NCBI RefSeq assembly: GCF_900156915.1
Contig: NZ_LT732535.1
Location: 389,120 to 453,119, forward strand
DNA: 64,000 bases
Direction: 5' to 3'
Source of the DNA: Sediminibacillus massiliensis
Lineage (GTDB): Bacteria > Bacillota > Bacilli > Bacillales > Amphibacillaceae
The notes below the pieces were generated by a model. The model worked only from the letters and a program-made list of their open reading frames with translations, did no database searches and had not been told where the DNA came from. Position 1 is the stretch's first letter, and each line of letters starts with the position of its first letter. The position numbers were made by a program, and so were the translations under genes. Below are positions 1 through 8,334 of the stretch, in pieces.

Positions 1-207
1 GCACAAAAGGTGCTGGATTTTATGGTAGGATCAGAATATACCGTTTATCAGGTTTGTGAAAAACTGTTTCCCAACCACATAGAAAAGGAATTTGGGCTGA
101 CTATGTCGGAAACAATTGGTCAATTGGATTTTCTTGAAGAAATGAAGAGAATTGAAAAGCGAATGATTAACGGTATATGGCTGTATACCAATACAGAATT
201 TGACTAG
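1..207 (+). CDS. MBL-fold metallohydrolase, C-terminal end (partial, YqjP-like)
   Basis: This is the 3' end of a gene that begins upstream of the window; the frame is open from base 1 to the TAG at 205-207. The 68 visible residues are a helical tail with a winged-helix look, with repeated Met-Glu-Lys-Arg stretches ending in WLYTNTEFD. No catalytic metal motif is visible because the hydrolase core lies outside. The assignment to the YqjP metallo-beta-lactamase family rests on position, directly before yqjQ as in Bacillus subtilis, and on the C-terminal helical domain common in that family. The product could be another protein with a C-terminal helical domain. Confidence 0.55.
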   Translation, partial: AQKVLDFMVGSEYTVYQVCEKLFPNHIEKEFGLTMSETIGQLDFLEEMKRIEKRMINGIWLYTNTEFD

Positions 208-221
208 ATGATGGTGATTCA

Positions 222-1013
222 ATGAAGCAGATTGCAGGCAAAAAAATACTCGTCACTGGAGCCTCTGGTGGATTAGGCAGAGCGATTGTATGGCAAATAG
301 CGGCCCTCGGCGGCATCCCTCTGCTTGTCGCAAGATCGGAAAATAAATTGCGGGCCCTCCACGATGAGATATTCAACCGGTTCGGAATAGTCGGTGAATA
401 CTTTGCAGTTGATATAACAAACTCGGCTGACTGGGAGAGTACGCTTGATTTAATCACAGAAAAGCATCAACTTATTGATGGGCTTATTAATAATGCAGGC
501 ATCGGTTTTTTCCGCCTGGTAGGGGAAACAGAAATGACTGAGGCTGAATCCATGTTCCGGCTCAATGTTTTATCGATGATTCAAGCAACCCAACATTTCC
601 TGCCACAATTTATCGAAAACAAATCAGGCCATATAATCAATATTGGTTCCCAGGCAGGGAAAATATCTACGCCGAAGTCTGCGGTCTATGGTGCCACCAA
701 ACATGCTGTGATAGGTTTCAGCAATGCATTGCGGCTCGAGACAGCAGAACAAGGAGTCATCGTGACAACAGTTAATCTTGGGCCTGTGCAAACGGGTTTT
801 TTTGATAGTGCCGACCCGTCTGGGAACTATCAAAAATCTGTGGAAAAGTATATGCTTGATCCGGAAAAAGTGGCGGAAAAAATTGTAAAACATTTATTCA
901 CTAAGAAAAGGGAGATAAACCTGCCTCGCTGGATGGAGTTGGGTAGTAAGATGTATCAGTTCGCTCCCCGTTTCATGGAAAAGGTGTTAAACCGGCAATT
1001 CCACAAAAAGTAG
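222..1013 (+). CDS. yqjQ: Short-chain dehydrogenase/reductase YqjQ
   Basis: A 263-residue classical SDR, probably a soluble NAD(P)-dependent oxidoreductase of unknown substrate. The Rossmann nucleotide motif TGASGGLG is at residues 12-19, NNAG at 90-93, and the catalytic Ser143, Tyr156 and Lys160 (YGATK) are all present, with Asn115 completing the tetrad. Length is normal for the family. It starts 14 bases after the upstream gene behind a GGTGAT ribosome-binding site, so the two are probably co-transcribed. The C-terminal extension after residue 240 is rich in Met and aromatic residues, as in related DltE/YqjQ-type SDRs. Function beyond the class is not predictable. Confidence 0.88.
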   Translation: MKQIAGKKILVTGASGGLGRAIVWQIAALGGIPLLVARSENKLRALHDEIFNRFGIVGEYFAVDITNSADWESTLDLITEKHQLIDGLINNAGIGFFRLVGETEMTEAESMFRLNVLSMIQATQHFLPQFIENKSGHIINIGSQAGKISTPKSAVYGATKHAVIGFSNALRLETAEQGVIVTTVNLGPVQTGFFDSADPSGNYQKSVEKYMLDPEKVAEKIVKHLFTKKREINLPRWMELGSKMYQFAPRFMEKVLNRQFHKK

Positions 1014-1079
1014 TTTTTAATTGGCTTCTATCGCAAATAGAAGATAAAATAGTATTAACAAGAAGGAGGGTTCTTACCG

Positions 1080-1409
1080 ATGAATCTGACAATGACTGAG
1101 CATGCGGCTGAAAAACTGACACAATTAATGCAGCATCCGCAGGATTTGCTCCTTGTGTTCTATGATACGGAAGGTTGTTGTGGAGTGAACGGGGTACCAA
1201 CTCTTCGGTTCGTGAAAAATTTTACCGATGAACTGGAAGAAGTAATTTGTGATCGAATGTCGGCGGCTGTTATTTCTGCACAAAAAGTGTTTTTTGAAAA
1301 AAACATGAAATTGGATTTTGATGGAAATATTTTCCGTCTGTCGAGCCCGCAAGGTATGCTGAATCCGACCATCTCTGTGATGGAGATAAAGAAAGAGGTA
1401 ATGGCATGA
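1080..1409 (+). CDS. yqkB: HesB/IscA-fold protein YqkB (Fe-S biogenesis family)
   Basis: A 109-residue protein of the HesB-like fold placed in the iron-sulfur cluster biosynthesis superfamily. It has a Cys pair at residues 33-34 (EGCCG) and a third Cys near 57, but lacks the C-terminal Cys-x-Cys of true A-type scaffold proteins. A direct cluster-carrier role is therefore uncertain. GAAGGAGGG lies about 10 bases before the ATG. The last four bases overlap the next gene (ATGA), indicating translational coupling with yqkE. The same pair occurs in Bacillus subtilis. Confidence 0.78.
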   Translation: MNLTMTEHAAEKLTQLMQHPQDLLLVFYDTEGCCGVNGVPTLRFVKNFTDELEEVICDRMSAAVISAQKVFFEKNMKLDFDGNIFRLSSPQGMLNPTISVMEIKKEVMA

Positions 1410-1636
1410 AGAAAGACCGTAAAACAAAAGATGGAAACAATACGCTGAAAGAACGTTTAAACCAGTCGCTCGTAGAACAGCTTCGTTCAAAAAAAAATGA
1501 ATGGAAAGTAGCAGAAGAAAAAGAAAAAGAAACAGAGAGATTGAGAAAAATAGAAGAACGGAAGCAGCGGGAAGCGAATAAGAGTTTCGAAGAATTGTTG
1601 AAAGAAAGCGACATGGACTGGAAAAAATATAAATGA
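1406..1636 (+). CDS. yqkE: YqkE family protein (DUF3886)
   Basis: A small, highly charged 76-residue protein made almost entirely of Lys, Glu and Arg with regular heptad-like spacing from about residue 15 to 60. It is probably one long helix or coiled coil. There is no signal peptide, membrane segment or catalytic motif. The C-terminal SDMDWKKYK tail is characteristic of the family. It overlaps yqkB by four bases and precedes a bidirectional terminator. The molecular function of the family is unknown. Confidence 0.8.
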   Translation: MKKDRKTKDGNNTLKERLNQSLVEQLRSKKNEWKVAEEKEKETERLRKIEERKQREANKSFEELLKESDMDWKKYK

Positions 1637-1650
1637 AGGTTTTAATTGAA

Positions 1651-1685
1651 AGGGGAGCTTGCTGATTATTTGCAAGCTCCTTTAA
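1651..1685. terminator. Bidirectional intrinsic terminator, yqkE/yqkF
   Basis: GGAGCTTGC (1654-1662) pairs with GCAAGCTCC (1672-1680) around a 9-base loop. AAA precedes the stem and TTT follows it, so it can stop transcription from yqkE on the plus strand and from yqkF on the minus strand. It sits between their converging ends. Confidence 0.8.
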
Positions 1686-1689
1686 TCTA

Positions 1690-2610
1690 TTATCTGTGTT
1701 TTTCATATGTGACAGGTTTGGTGATTGTTTGAAGCTGTTCAAACAATTGCTTGTCGAGAGGTTCAGCTTTTTGACTTGAAAGATTTTCCTGCAATTGCTC
1801 CACCGAGCTGGCACCGAAAACCGCTGCGGCCATGGCTGGATGGTATAGGACGTATTGCAGGGCCAATGCAGTCAATCCCCGGGATGATTCAGGCAAACCT
1901 TTCAAAGACCGTATGATTTCTTCCAGTTCTTCGAAGCTGTAAGTCAGATAGCCCTCATTTCCTTTTTGCTCCACTTTTTGTTCTGCATGTTTGCTCAATA
2001 TCCCTTTGGCGACCGGTCCTCTGGCAAAGACACTGATCTGATTTTCATAGAGGAAATCCAGCATTTCTTCTTCTGGTCTTCTGTCCAGCAAACTGTACTG
2101 CATCATTACACTCACTATATTGGAACGTTTCACATACTCCCTGATTACATTCGGTCTGATCGATGAAATTCCGTAATGACGGATCAACCCTTCCTCCTTT
2201 AATTCCTCGAATGCCTCTATGGTTTCATCGATAGGGTCTTCTATCGTCCCTCCGTGGAGTTGATAGAGATCGATATAATCTGTTCCAAGTCTTTTCAAAC
2301 TATCTTTGGCCGCCTCTTTGATATATTTTTTGGACGGATCCCAGTACCAGTCACCTGTTTCTCTGCTCCAGTGGTTACCTGCTTTCGTGGCCAAAACGAT
2401 CTGCTCTCGTTTCCCTTTGATCGCTTTCCCTACAATGCTTTCATTCTCGCCGAAATCATACAAGTCTGCAGTATCAAGATAGTTGATTCCAGCATCCAAT
2501 GACTGATCGATGATATATTCAGCCTTTTTTTCTTCTGTACCAAGTGACATACATCCCAGTCCTAGTTCTGATACGTGTAAATCTGAACTCCCTACTTGTC
2601 TTTTGTTCAC
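1690..2610 (-). CDS. yqkF: Aldo/keto reductase YqkF
   Basis: An NADPH-dependent aldo/keto reductase of about 306 residues. The catalytic Asp and Tyr are seen in the DTADLYDFGENE segment, the Lys in LATKAG and the His in YQLHGG, giving the full tetrad in the usual order. The family reduces carbonyl compounds; the natural substrate is unknown. I chose the GTG at 2610 because GAGGAGG lies seven bases before it. An ATG two codons upstream (2616) is only one base from that site. It is transcribed against its neighbours and ends at a shared terminator. The order yqkB-yqkE-yqkF-nudF matches Bacillus subtilis. Confidence 0.9.
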   Translation of the reverse strand: MNKRQVGSSDLHVSELGLGCMSLGTEEKKAEYIIDQSLDAGINYLDTADLYDFGENESIVGKAIKGKREQIVLATKAGNHWSRETGDWYWDPSKKYIKEAAKDSLKRLGTDYIDLYQLHGGTIEDPIDETIEAFEELKEEGLIRHYGISSIRPNVIREYVKRSNIVSVMMQYSLLDRRPEEEMLDFLYENQISVFARGPVAKGILSKHAEQKVEQKGNEGYLTYSFEELEEIIRSLKGLPESSRGLTALALQYVLYHPAMAAAVFGASSVEQLQENLSSQKAEPLDKQLFEQLQTITKPVTYEKHR

Positions 2611-2751
2611 GATCATTCCTCCTCAGTCTGTTTTCTATTATTTTAAAGAAATGTCATTCCATATAACAACTGAGATGATTTATATATTTCTATATTGGTG
2701 TTAAACTATTTTAGATATAGATAGATGAAAAGCGGACAGGAGGAAAAGAAA

Positions 2752-3297
2752 ATGAAAAAGTTTGAAGAGAAGACAATCAGCACGGAAAAAATATTCAGCG
2801 GGAAAATTGTCGAGCTCCAAGTCGATGAAGTTACTCTCCCTGACGGGAAGACATCCAAGCGGGAAATCGTCAAACATCCGGGAGCAGTGGCTGTCATTCC
2901 GGTGACAGAGGATAACAAACTGCTTCTTGTGGAACAATACAGGAAGCCATTGGAAAAAAGTCTTGTTGAAATTCCGGCGGGAAAGTTGGAACCTGGCGAA
3001 GATCCGGATGCTTCAGTGGTAAGAGAGCTTGAGGAAGAGACTGGTTATACGACCGAGGACATGACTCTGCTAACTTCTTTCTATACTTCACCCGGATTTG
3101 CCGACGAATTGGTTCACATCTATTTGACCAAAAGCCTGATTCCATTGGAAGAAAAAGTGGCCGGAGATGAGGATGAATTCGTGGAAATCCTGGAGGTGAC
3201 ACCTGAAGAGGCAGATAAAATGGTTGCTGAACAGCGGATCCATGATGCTAAGACAATTTATGCTCTGTTATATTTAAAATCACAAGGGTGGAAATAG
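2752..3297 (+). CDS. nudF: ADP-ribose pyrophosphatase (Nudix hydrolase)
   Basis: Hydrolyses ADP-ribose to AMP and ribose 5-phosphate, a housekeeping activity that limits free ADP-ribose. The protein is 181 residues. The Nudix box is complete in the AGKLEPGE...REL-EEETGY segment, holding the metal-binding Glu residues, and the GG/PG-like flanks match the NudF subgroup. The start at 2752 is supported by AGGAGG at 2738-2743; an in-frame ATG 27 bases upstream has no such site. The next gene begins one base after the stop codon, so the two are one transcription unit. Confidence 0.9.
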   Translation: MKKFEEKTISTEKIFSGKIVELQVDEVTLPDGKTSKREIVKHPGAVAVIPVTEDNKLLLVEQYRKPLEKSLVEIPAGKLEPGEDPDASVVRELEEETGYTTEDMTLLTSFYTSPGFADELVHIYLTKSLIPLEEKVAGDEDEFVEILEVTPEEADKMVAEQRIHDAKTIYALLYLKSQGWK

Positions 3298-3298
3298 C

Positions 3299-4465
3299 TT
3301 GTCACTCACAACGTTTTTTGCAGACTTGCACATTCACATAGGAAGAGATCTTCACAACAAGCCGGTTAAAATAACAGGGGCCAGAAGTTTGACACTGACG
3401 AATATATTAATTGAGTCGAGTCAAAGGAAAGGGATGGATATCATCGGGGTGATCGACAGCCATGTTCCGTCGGTCCAAGCGGAATTGGAAGATTTGATTC
3501 ACGCTGGAAAAGCGGAGGAACAAGCTGATGGAGGAATCCGATTTGACCGGACTACCCTGATACTTGGATCGGAAATTGAAATCTATGACCGATTTTGCCA
3601 GGGGCCTGTACATGTTTTGTGCTTCTTTCCAACCTTATCGAAAATGAAGGAATTCAGCAATTGGCTGCAAGGTAAAATGACGAACATCAACCTTAGTTCC
3701 CAACGCTATTACGGGACTGGGAAAGAGTTGCAATACAAAGTCAAGGAATTGAGTGGGTTGTTTATACCTGCCCATGTTTTCACGCCTTTCAAAAGCTTGT
3801 ACGGCAAAGGTGTTAAAAAAACGCTTACGGAAGTTTTCGATAAGGATTTAATCGATGCAGTCGAATTGGGGTTGAGTGCTGATACAAAAATGGCCGATCG
3901 CATAAGTGAATTGCACCGTTATACTTTTTTAACTAATTCGGATGCCCATTCGTTGGCGAAAATCGGCAGGGAGTATCAGAAATTGGAATTGAATGAACCG
4001 ACCTTTCAGGAGTTGGTTCTGGCTATTCAGGAAATAGATGGAAGAAAAGTGTCGGCAAACTATGGAATGAATCCCTTGCTGGGTAAGTACCATGTTAGTG
4101 TCTGTGCTAATTGTCTGGAGCCCGTGCAGACATCGGAGCCATGTAAAAGTTGCCAAGGGAATAAGTGGATAAAAGGAGTTTCCGACCGTATTGATGAACT
4201 TTCGGACAGTGACCATACAATATCACGAAGGCCTCCCTATATCCATCAAGTCCCGTTAGAATACTTGCCAACGCTTGGACCGAAAACAATGGATAAGCTG
4301 CTTGAAGCATTCGATACCGAAATGGATGTCCTTCATAACACTACTAAAGAAGAACTAGAGAAGGTAGTTTCCGAAAAGCTTGCACAAGCAATCATTGCCA
4401 TGAGGTCCGGCAAGCTGCCGGTTATACCGGGAGGAGGGGGGAAATATGGCCGTGTAAAGTTATGA
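3299..4465 (+). CDS. Endonuclease Q family DNA repair nuclease (YqxK-like)
   Basis: A 388-residue PHP-family protein. The N-terminal metal-binding motif DLHIH is at residues 9-13 and a second site is in the SDAH segment near 216. A Cys4 zinc finger (CANC...CKSC) follows near residues 270-287, then a helix-hairpin-helix-like stretch (LPTLGPKTMDKLLEAF). This layout matches EndoQ, which nicks DNA 5' of deaminated bases such as uracil and hypoxanthine; known members come from Thermococcales archaea and some Bacillus. The start is TTG one base after nudF, implying translational coupling. Substrate range here is inferred from family alone. Confidence 0.85.
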   Translation: MSLTTFFADLHIHIGRDLHNKPVKITGARSLTLTNILIESSQRKGMDIIGVIDSHVPSVQAELEDLIHAGKAEEQADGGIRFDRTTLILGSEIEIYDRFCQGPVHVLCFFPTLSKMKEFSNWLQGKMTNINLSSQRYYGTGKELQYKVKELSGLFIPAHVFTPFKSLYGKGVKKTLTEVFDKDLIDAVELGLSADTKMADRISELHRYTFLTNSDAHSLAKIGREYQKLELNEPTFQELVLAIQEIDGRKVSANYGMNPLLGKYHVSVCANCLEPVQTSEPCKSCQGNKWIKGVSDRIDELSDSDHTISRRPPYIHQVPLEYLPTLGPKTMDKLLEAFDTEMDVLHNTTKEELEKVVSEKLAQAIIAMRSGKLPVIPGGGGKYGRVKL

Positions 4466-4590
4466 ATGCTTCTACTTTTTGGAGGTCTAAAAAAGAGATA
4501 CCGCTCATAGATTTGAGTTATAGAAGTTGTTTTCAGGAGAAATGAGAGCCTGTTAACTTCTGACTCATTTCAAAAATTGGGGGGAGTCTC

Positions 4591-5229
4591 ATGTATAAGA
4601 CGAGAAGCGTTTATACGAACCATATTAAAGAACATTCAGTCATCTATTTTTTTATGGCTATTCTATTTCTGACCGGGATCGTTTTCGGAGCGGTTATTGT
4701 CAATAGCATGAATTTTGTCCAGAAACAAGATTTGTTTTTTTATTTGGATCGTTTTTTTGGTCAATTGATCGAGGGATCTTTGACTGAAAAAACACAAATA
4801 TTGAAAGAAAGTTTTTCTTATCATATCAAGTATTTGTTGTTCTTATTTATTCTGGGGCTGTCGATTATCGGTATGCCTGTAATTTGGATCATGCTGTTCG
4901 TTAAGGGTATGGTTGTAGGTTTTTCGGTCGGGTTCTTCGTAAATCAGATGGGGTGGAAAGGACTTATTTTCGCAGCAGCATCGATTGCTCCGCAAAATCT
5001 TCTGATTATACCCGTCTATCTAATAGCCGGCAGTCTTGCAATGATTTTTTCCACTGCACTGCTGCGGAAGTTATTTTCCAGGAGGCTCCAGCAGCCCGTA
5101 TTGCAACCGTTTATGAGATACAATGTTTGTTTTTTAGTACTTGCTGGTTTTGTCGGAGCAGCTTCCTTTATCGAATCCTATATTGCGAAACCGGCTATGC
5201 AGGTAATAATTGAATGGATTTATTTATAA
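4591..5229 (+). CDS. spoIIM: Stage II sporulation protein M
   Basis: A 212-residue integral membrane protein with about five hydrophobic segments (roughly residues 18-40, 83-105, 108-130, 135-160 and 180-205). SpoIIM forms a septal-membrane complex with SpoIID and SpoIIP that remodels peptidoglycan during engulfment of the forespore by the mother cell. It is preceded by GGGGGGAG. A CATAGATT box at 4506-4513 resembles a sigma-E -10 element, but I see no matching -35. The stop codon lies inside the first PerR-type box upstream of fur. Neighbours match Bacillus subtilis. Confidence 0.92.
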   Translation: MYKTRSVYTNHIKEHSVIYFFMAILFLTGIVFGAVIVNSMNFVQKQDLFFYLDRFFGQLIEGSLTEKTQILKESFSYHIKYLLFLFILGLSIIGMPVIWIMLFVKGMVVGFSVGFFVNQMGWKGLIFAAASIAPQNLLIIPVYLIAGSLAMIFSTALLRKLFSRRLQQPVLQPFMRYNVCFLVLAGFVGAASFIESYIAKPAMQVIIEWIYL

Positions 5230-5278
5230 TAATTATAAATAAATAATTTTTATCGAAAGTTATTTATAATTATTTTAA
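5224..5278 (+). promoter_or_regulatory. Two PerR-type operator boxes upstream of fur
   Basis: A perfect 7-1-7 inverted repeat TTATAATAATTATAA lies at 5224-5238. A second copy with one mismatch, TTATAATTATTTTAA, lies at 5264-5278, directly before the -35 hexamer. Both match the Bacillus Per box (TTATAATnATTATAA) better than the Fur box (TGATAATnATTATCA). Binding of the peroxide sensor PerR is inferred; in Bacillus subtilis fur is known to be PerR-repressed. Confidence 0.75.
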
Positions 5279-5279
5279 T

Positions 5280-5308
5280 TTGACACCTGTTCCATGTCTG
5301 CTTATAAT
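5280..5308 (+). promoter_or_regulatory. Consensus sigma-A promoter of fur
   Basis: TTGACA at 5280-5285 and TATAAT at 5303-5308 are separated by exactly 17 bases. It is a perfect vegetative promoter 31 bases before the fur start codon. A consensus promoter this strong fits a gene that is held down by a repressor. Confidence 0.85.
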
Positions 5309-5338
5309 TAAGGTGGTTATATGAGGGAGGGATGGGAC

Positions 5339-5803
5339 ATGGAACATCGAATCGATCGAATCAAGAAACAACTGCATTCTCAGAGTTACAAATTAACCCC
5401 CCAGCGAGAGGCGACAGTACGAGTCCTGCTGGAACGGGAAGAAGATCATCTGAGTGCTGAAGATGTCTATCTCCTGGTTAAGGAGAAAGCGCCGGAAATC
5501 GGACTTGCTACTGTTTACAGGACATTGGAATTATTATCGGAACTGAAAATAGTCGATAAAATTAATTTCGGTGACGGGGTTTCCCGTTATGATTTGCGTA
5601 AAGAAGGAGCTGCGCATTTTCATCACCATCTTGTCTGTATGGAATGTGGTTCGGTAGAAGAAATAGTGGAAGATTTATTGGATGATGTCGAAAAGATAGT
5701 CCAGAAAGATTGGGGATTTAAAGTAAAAGACCATCGTCTGACTTTTCATGGAGTATGTGCGAAATGTCAGGTCGAAGCTGCAGAAAAAAGCAAAACATCT
5801 TGA
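5339..5803 (+). CDS. fur: Ferric uptake regulator Fur
   Basis: A 154-residue metal-dependent repressor, very close to Bacillus subtilis Fur by eye. The N-terminal winged helix includes the EIGLATVYRTLELL recognition helix. The central metal-binding segment is HFHHHLVCMECG, and the second Cys pair (CAKC) is near the C-terminus; together these give the structural zinc Cys4 site. With ferrous iron it represses siderophore and iron-uptake genes. The ATG at 5339 is chosen over the one at 5321 because it follows GGGAGG and aligns with known Fur N-termini (MEHRIDRIKKQL). It is expressed from its own promoter with PerR-type boxes. Confidence 0.95.
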   Translation: MEHRIDRIKKQLHSQSYKLTPQREATVRVLLEREEDHLSAEDVYLLVKEKAPEIGLATVYRTLELLSELKIVDKINFGDGVSRYDLRKEGAAHFHHHLVCMECGSVEEIVEDLLDDVEKIVQKDWGFKVKDHRLTFHGVCAKCQVEAAEKSKTS

Positions 5804-5928
5804 TGTGAATAAACCCTTCTCTCGAATTCTTTCTATCTGTTAATCAATCGATGAGTATAAATTCAAACGGTTTTGGCATATCTTGTTAGTAAAAAAGTTG
5901 TCCATTTTTTACAAAGGAGATAAGATCG

Positions 5929-6147
5929 ATGAGACCGTTTATGTTCCTGATCAAAGATGTTGTGAAAGTGTTTATCATATTTACAGCCTGTACACTTTTG
6001 TTTTACTTCGGGTTAAAGGCCATGCATGCAGAATATGAAGACTATCATAGATATGATGCACCAGAGGGAAGAGCCGTCAAGGTGTTCAACAGCAATGAAC
6101 AAGACTTGGTTGACCGTTTGTCTATATTTTTCAGGCTGGGGGAGTAG
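5929..6147 (+). CDS. yqzK: YqzK family protein (DUF4227)
   Basis: A 72-residue protein with one membrane segment at about residues 10-30 and a charged, Tyr-rich C-terminal half ending in LSIFFRLGE. It sits between fur and xerD as in Bacillus subtilis, eight bases ahead of xerD, so the two are probably co-transcribed. AAAGGAGAT precedes the ATG. No function is known for the family. Confidence 0.82.
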   Translation: MRPFMFLIKDVVKVFIIFTACTLLFYFGLKAMHAEYEDYHRYDAPEGRAVKVFNSNEQDLVDRLSIFFRLGE

Positions 6148-6154
6148 CATCTAA

Positions 6155-7042
6155 ATGAAAGATGAAATGAAAGACTTTTATCATTATTTGAAAGTGGAAA
6201 GAGGATTATCGGATAATACGCTGCAATCCTACCAGAGGGATTTAAAGCATTATTTTTTGTTTTTAACGGAAAATCAAAAGCTCGATAATTGGAGAAGTGT
6301 CACAAGAAATCATATCATGCAATATTTATACGAGTTAAATGATCAGGGCAAATCTTCCGCAACCCTTGCCAGGAATTTATCTTCCATAAGATTGTTCCAC
6401 CAGTTTCTGGTCAGGGAATATCAACTGGGTACAGATGCCAGTTTACATATAGAAACACCAAAAAAAGAACGTAAGCTCCCTAAGGTCCTTTCATCGAAAG
6501 AAGTTGACCTTCTTTTGTCTTTGGATGAGAAGGATCACCTTGCTGTGAGAAACAAAGCAATGTTGGAAATGTTGTATGCCACTGGTTTGCGTGTATCTGA
6601 GCTGCTATCATTGAAGCTGTCTGATGTTCATCTTACAATGGGGTTTGTCAGATGCTTTGGGAAAGGGTCCAAGGAACGGATTGTCCCGTTGGGAAACATG
6701 GCAAAAGACTCGGTCGAAAAATACATCATGACGAGCAGATCTTCTTTATTGAAAAAGAAGAAAACAGACGCATTGTTCATCAACCATCATGGCAACCCTT
6801 TGTCACGTCAGGGTTTCTGGAAGATATTGAAAGCGATTGCCAGGGAAGCGGGCATCGAAAAAGTAATAACACCGCATACGCTGCGACATTCTTTTGCTAC
6901 CCATCTCCTCGAAAATGGGGCAGACTTAAGATCCGTGCAGGAAATGCTCGGTCATTCTGATATATCTACGACACAGATTTATACACACGTTACCAAAGCC
7001 AGATTGAAGGATATCTATCAAGCCTATCACCCGAGGGCATAG
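6155..7042 (+). CDS. xerD: Site-specific tyrosine recombinase XerD (RipX)
   Basis: A 295-residue tyrosine recombinase that, with XerC/CodV, resolves chromosome dimers at the dif site near the terminus. The N-terminal SAM-like core-binding domain covers about residues 5-85. The catalytic set is complete: Arg in ATGLRVSEL, Lys in [16 protein letters not shown] with His and Arg, His in LGHSDI and the nucleophile Tyr in TTQIYTHV. Length and order match RipX. Its place after fur/yqzK, ahead of the nucleoside operon, is conserved in Bacillus, which makes an integrase of a mobile element unlikely. Confidence 0.93.
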   Translation: MKDEMKDFYHYLKVERGLSDNTLQSYQRDLKHYFLFLTENQKLDNWRSVTRNHIMQYLYELNDQGKSSATLARNLSSIRLFHQFLVREYQLGTDASLHIETPKKERKLPKVLSSKEVDLLLSLDEKDHLAVRNKAMLEMLYATGLRVSELLSLKLSDVHLTMGFVRCFGKGSKERIVPLGNMAKDSVEKYIMTSRSSLLKKKKTDALFINHHGNPLSRQGFWKILKAIAREAGIEKVITPHTLRHSFATHLLENGADLRSVQEMLGHSDISTTQIYTHVTKARLKDIYQAYHPRA

Positions 7043-7139
7043 GCATTATTTTTTGTTGAGATGTCTGACATCCTACAACATGCTATTGGTGGCATAATCG
7101 GTGCTAATTATGGGAAAGTAACTTATAGGAGGGTTAACT

Positions 7140-8321
7140 ATGAAACAATTTAAAAGGATTTTCTTGATAGTAATGGATTCGGTGGGCATTGGCGAAGCTC
7201 CGGATGCCATCCAATTCAATGATAAGGGAGCAGACACACTAGGACATATCGCCGAGCATATGGGCGGATTGAAAATGCCAAATACAGGCCGCCTTGGCCT
7301 AAGCAACATCAGGGAAATCAAAGGGATTGAAAAAGCAGATCCGCCTATAGCCCATTATACAAAGATGCAGGAAGCTTCAAGTGGGAAGGATACGATGACC
7401 GGACATTGGGAAATCATGGGATTGAAAATCGAACAGCCTTTCAGAACATTTCCGGACGGTTTTCCAAGCGAGCTGCTTAATGAACTGGAAGAAAAGACGG
7501 GCAGGAAAATAATCGGAAACAAACCAGCTTCCGGTACGGAAATTATTAAAGAGCTGGGCGAAGAACACATGGAAACTGGCTCTTTGATTGTTTATACTTC
7601 TGCTGACTCCGTGTTGCAGATAGCTGCACATGAAGAAGTCATTCCTATAGAAGAACAATACCGGATTTGCGAGATTGCCAGGGAATTGACTTTGGATGAG
7701 AAATACATGATTGGACGGGTCATTGCCAGACCATTCATCGGTAAGCCAGGTGCTTTCGAGCGAACAGCCAATCGCCATGATTATGCTCTTAAACCATTTG
7801 GGCGGACAGTAATGAATGAATTGAAAGATGAAGGATTTGACGTGATTGCACTGGGTAAAATTTCGGATATTTATGATGGCGAAGGAGTGACAGAAGCAAT
7901 CCGGACGGTGAGTAATGATGACGGGATGACGAAGCTTGTTGAATCAATGGATAAGGACTTCAATGGTCTTAACTTTTTGAATTTGGTTGATTTTGATGCC
8001 AAATACGGTCACCGCAGGGACCCTCAAGGGTACGGAGAAGCTTTGGAAGCTTTCGATGCAAGACTTCCGGAGGTCCTTGAAAAGTTGGAAGAAGATGATT
8101 TATTGATTATCACAGCTGACCACGGCAATGATCCAATCCATCATGGTACAGATCATACTAGAGAATACGTGCCCCTTCTTGTTTACCATAATGGAATGGA
8201 ATCAGGAAAGGAATTGGAGTTAAGAGAAACCTTTTCCGATGTCGGTGCAACCATTTCGGAAAACTTCCAAGTCAAAATGCCTGAACATGGCCTTAGTTTT
8301 TTGAAAGATATTGATGAATAA
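7140..8321 (+). CDS. deoB: Phosphopentomutase
   Basis: Interconverts ribose 1-phosphate and ribose 5-phosphate, and the deoxyribose forms, feeding nucleoside sugars into central metabolism. The 393-residue protein is an alkaline-phosphatase-fold enzyme with two Mn ions. Metal-ligand motifs are [12 protein letters not shown] at the N-terminus, the catalytic Thr in [11 protein letters not shown], and DFDAKYGHR and TADHGNDP toward the C-terminus. AGGAGGG precedes the ATG. It is the first gene of a three-gene salvage operon with the two phosphorylases that follow, which generate its substrate. Confidence 0.96.
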   Translation: MKQFKRIFLIVMDSVGIGEAPDAIQFNDKGADTLGHIAEHMGGLKMPNTGRLGLSNIREIKGIEKADPPIAHYTKMQEASSGKDTMTGHWEIMGLKIEQPFRTFPDGFPSELLNELEEKTGRKIIGNKPASGTEIIKELGEEHMETGSLIVYTSADSVLQIAAHEEVIPIEEQYRICEIARELTLDEKYMIGRVIARPFIGKPGAFERTANRHDYALKPFGRTVMNELKDEGFDVIALGKISDIYDGEGVTEAIRTVSNDDGMTKLVESMDKDFNGLNFLNLVDFDAKYGHRRDPQGYGEALEAFDARLPEVLEKLEEDDLLIITADHGNDPIHHGTDHTREYVPLLVYHNGMESGKELELRETFSDVGATISENFQVKMPEHGLSFLKDIDE

Positions 8322-8334
8322 GGGGGACGTTGAA

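Noticed and set aside
1125-1814. Minus-strand ORF of 229 codons
   Set aside because: It lies antisense across yqkB, yqkE and the yqkE/yqkF terminator. Its translation is low-complexity Phe/Ser/Leu reflecting the Lys/Glu-rich coding strand.
6155-7042. Integrase of a mobile element
   Set aside because: The tyrosine recombinase has the length, motifs and fur-yqzK-xerD-deoB context of housekeeping XerD, and no attachment-site repeats or phage genes are nearby.
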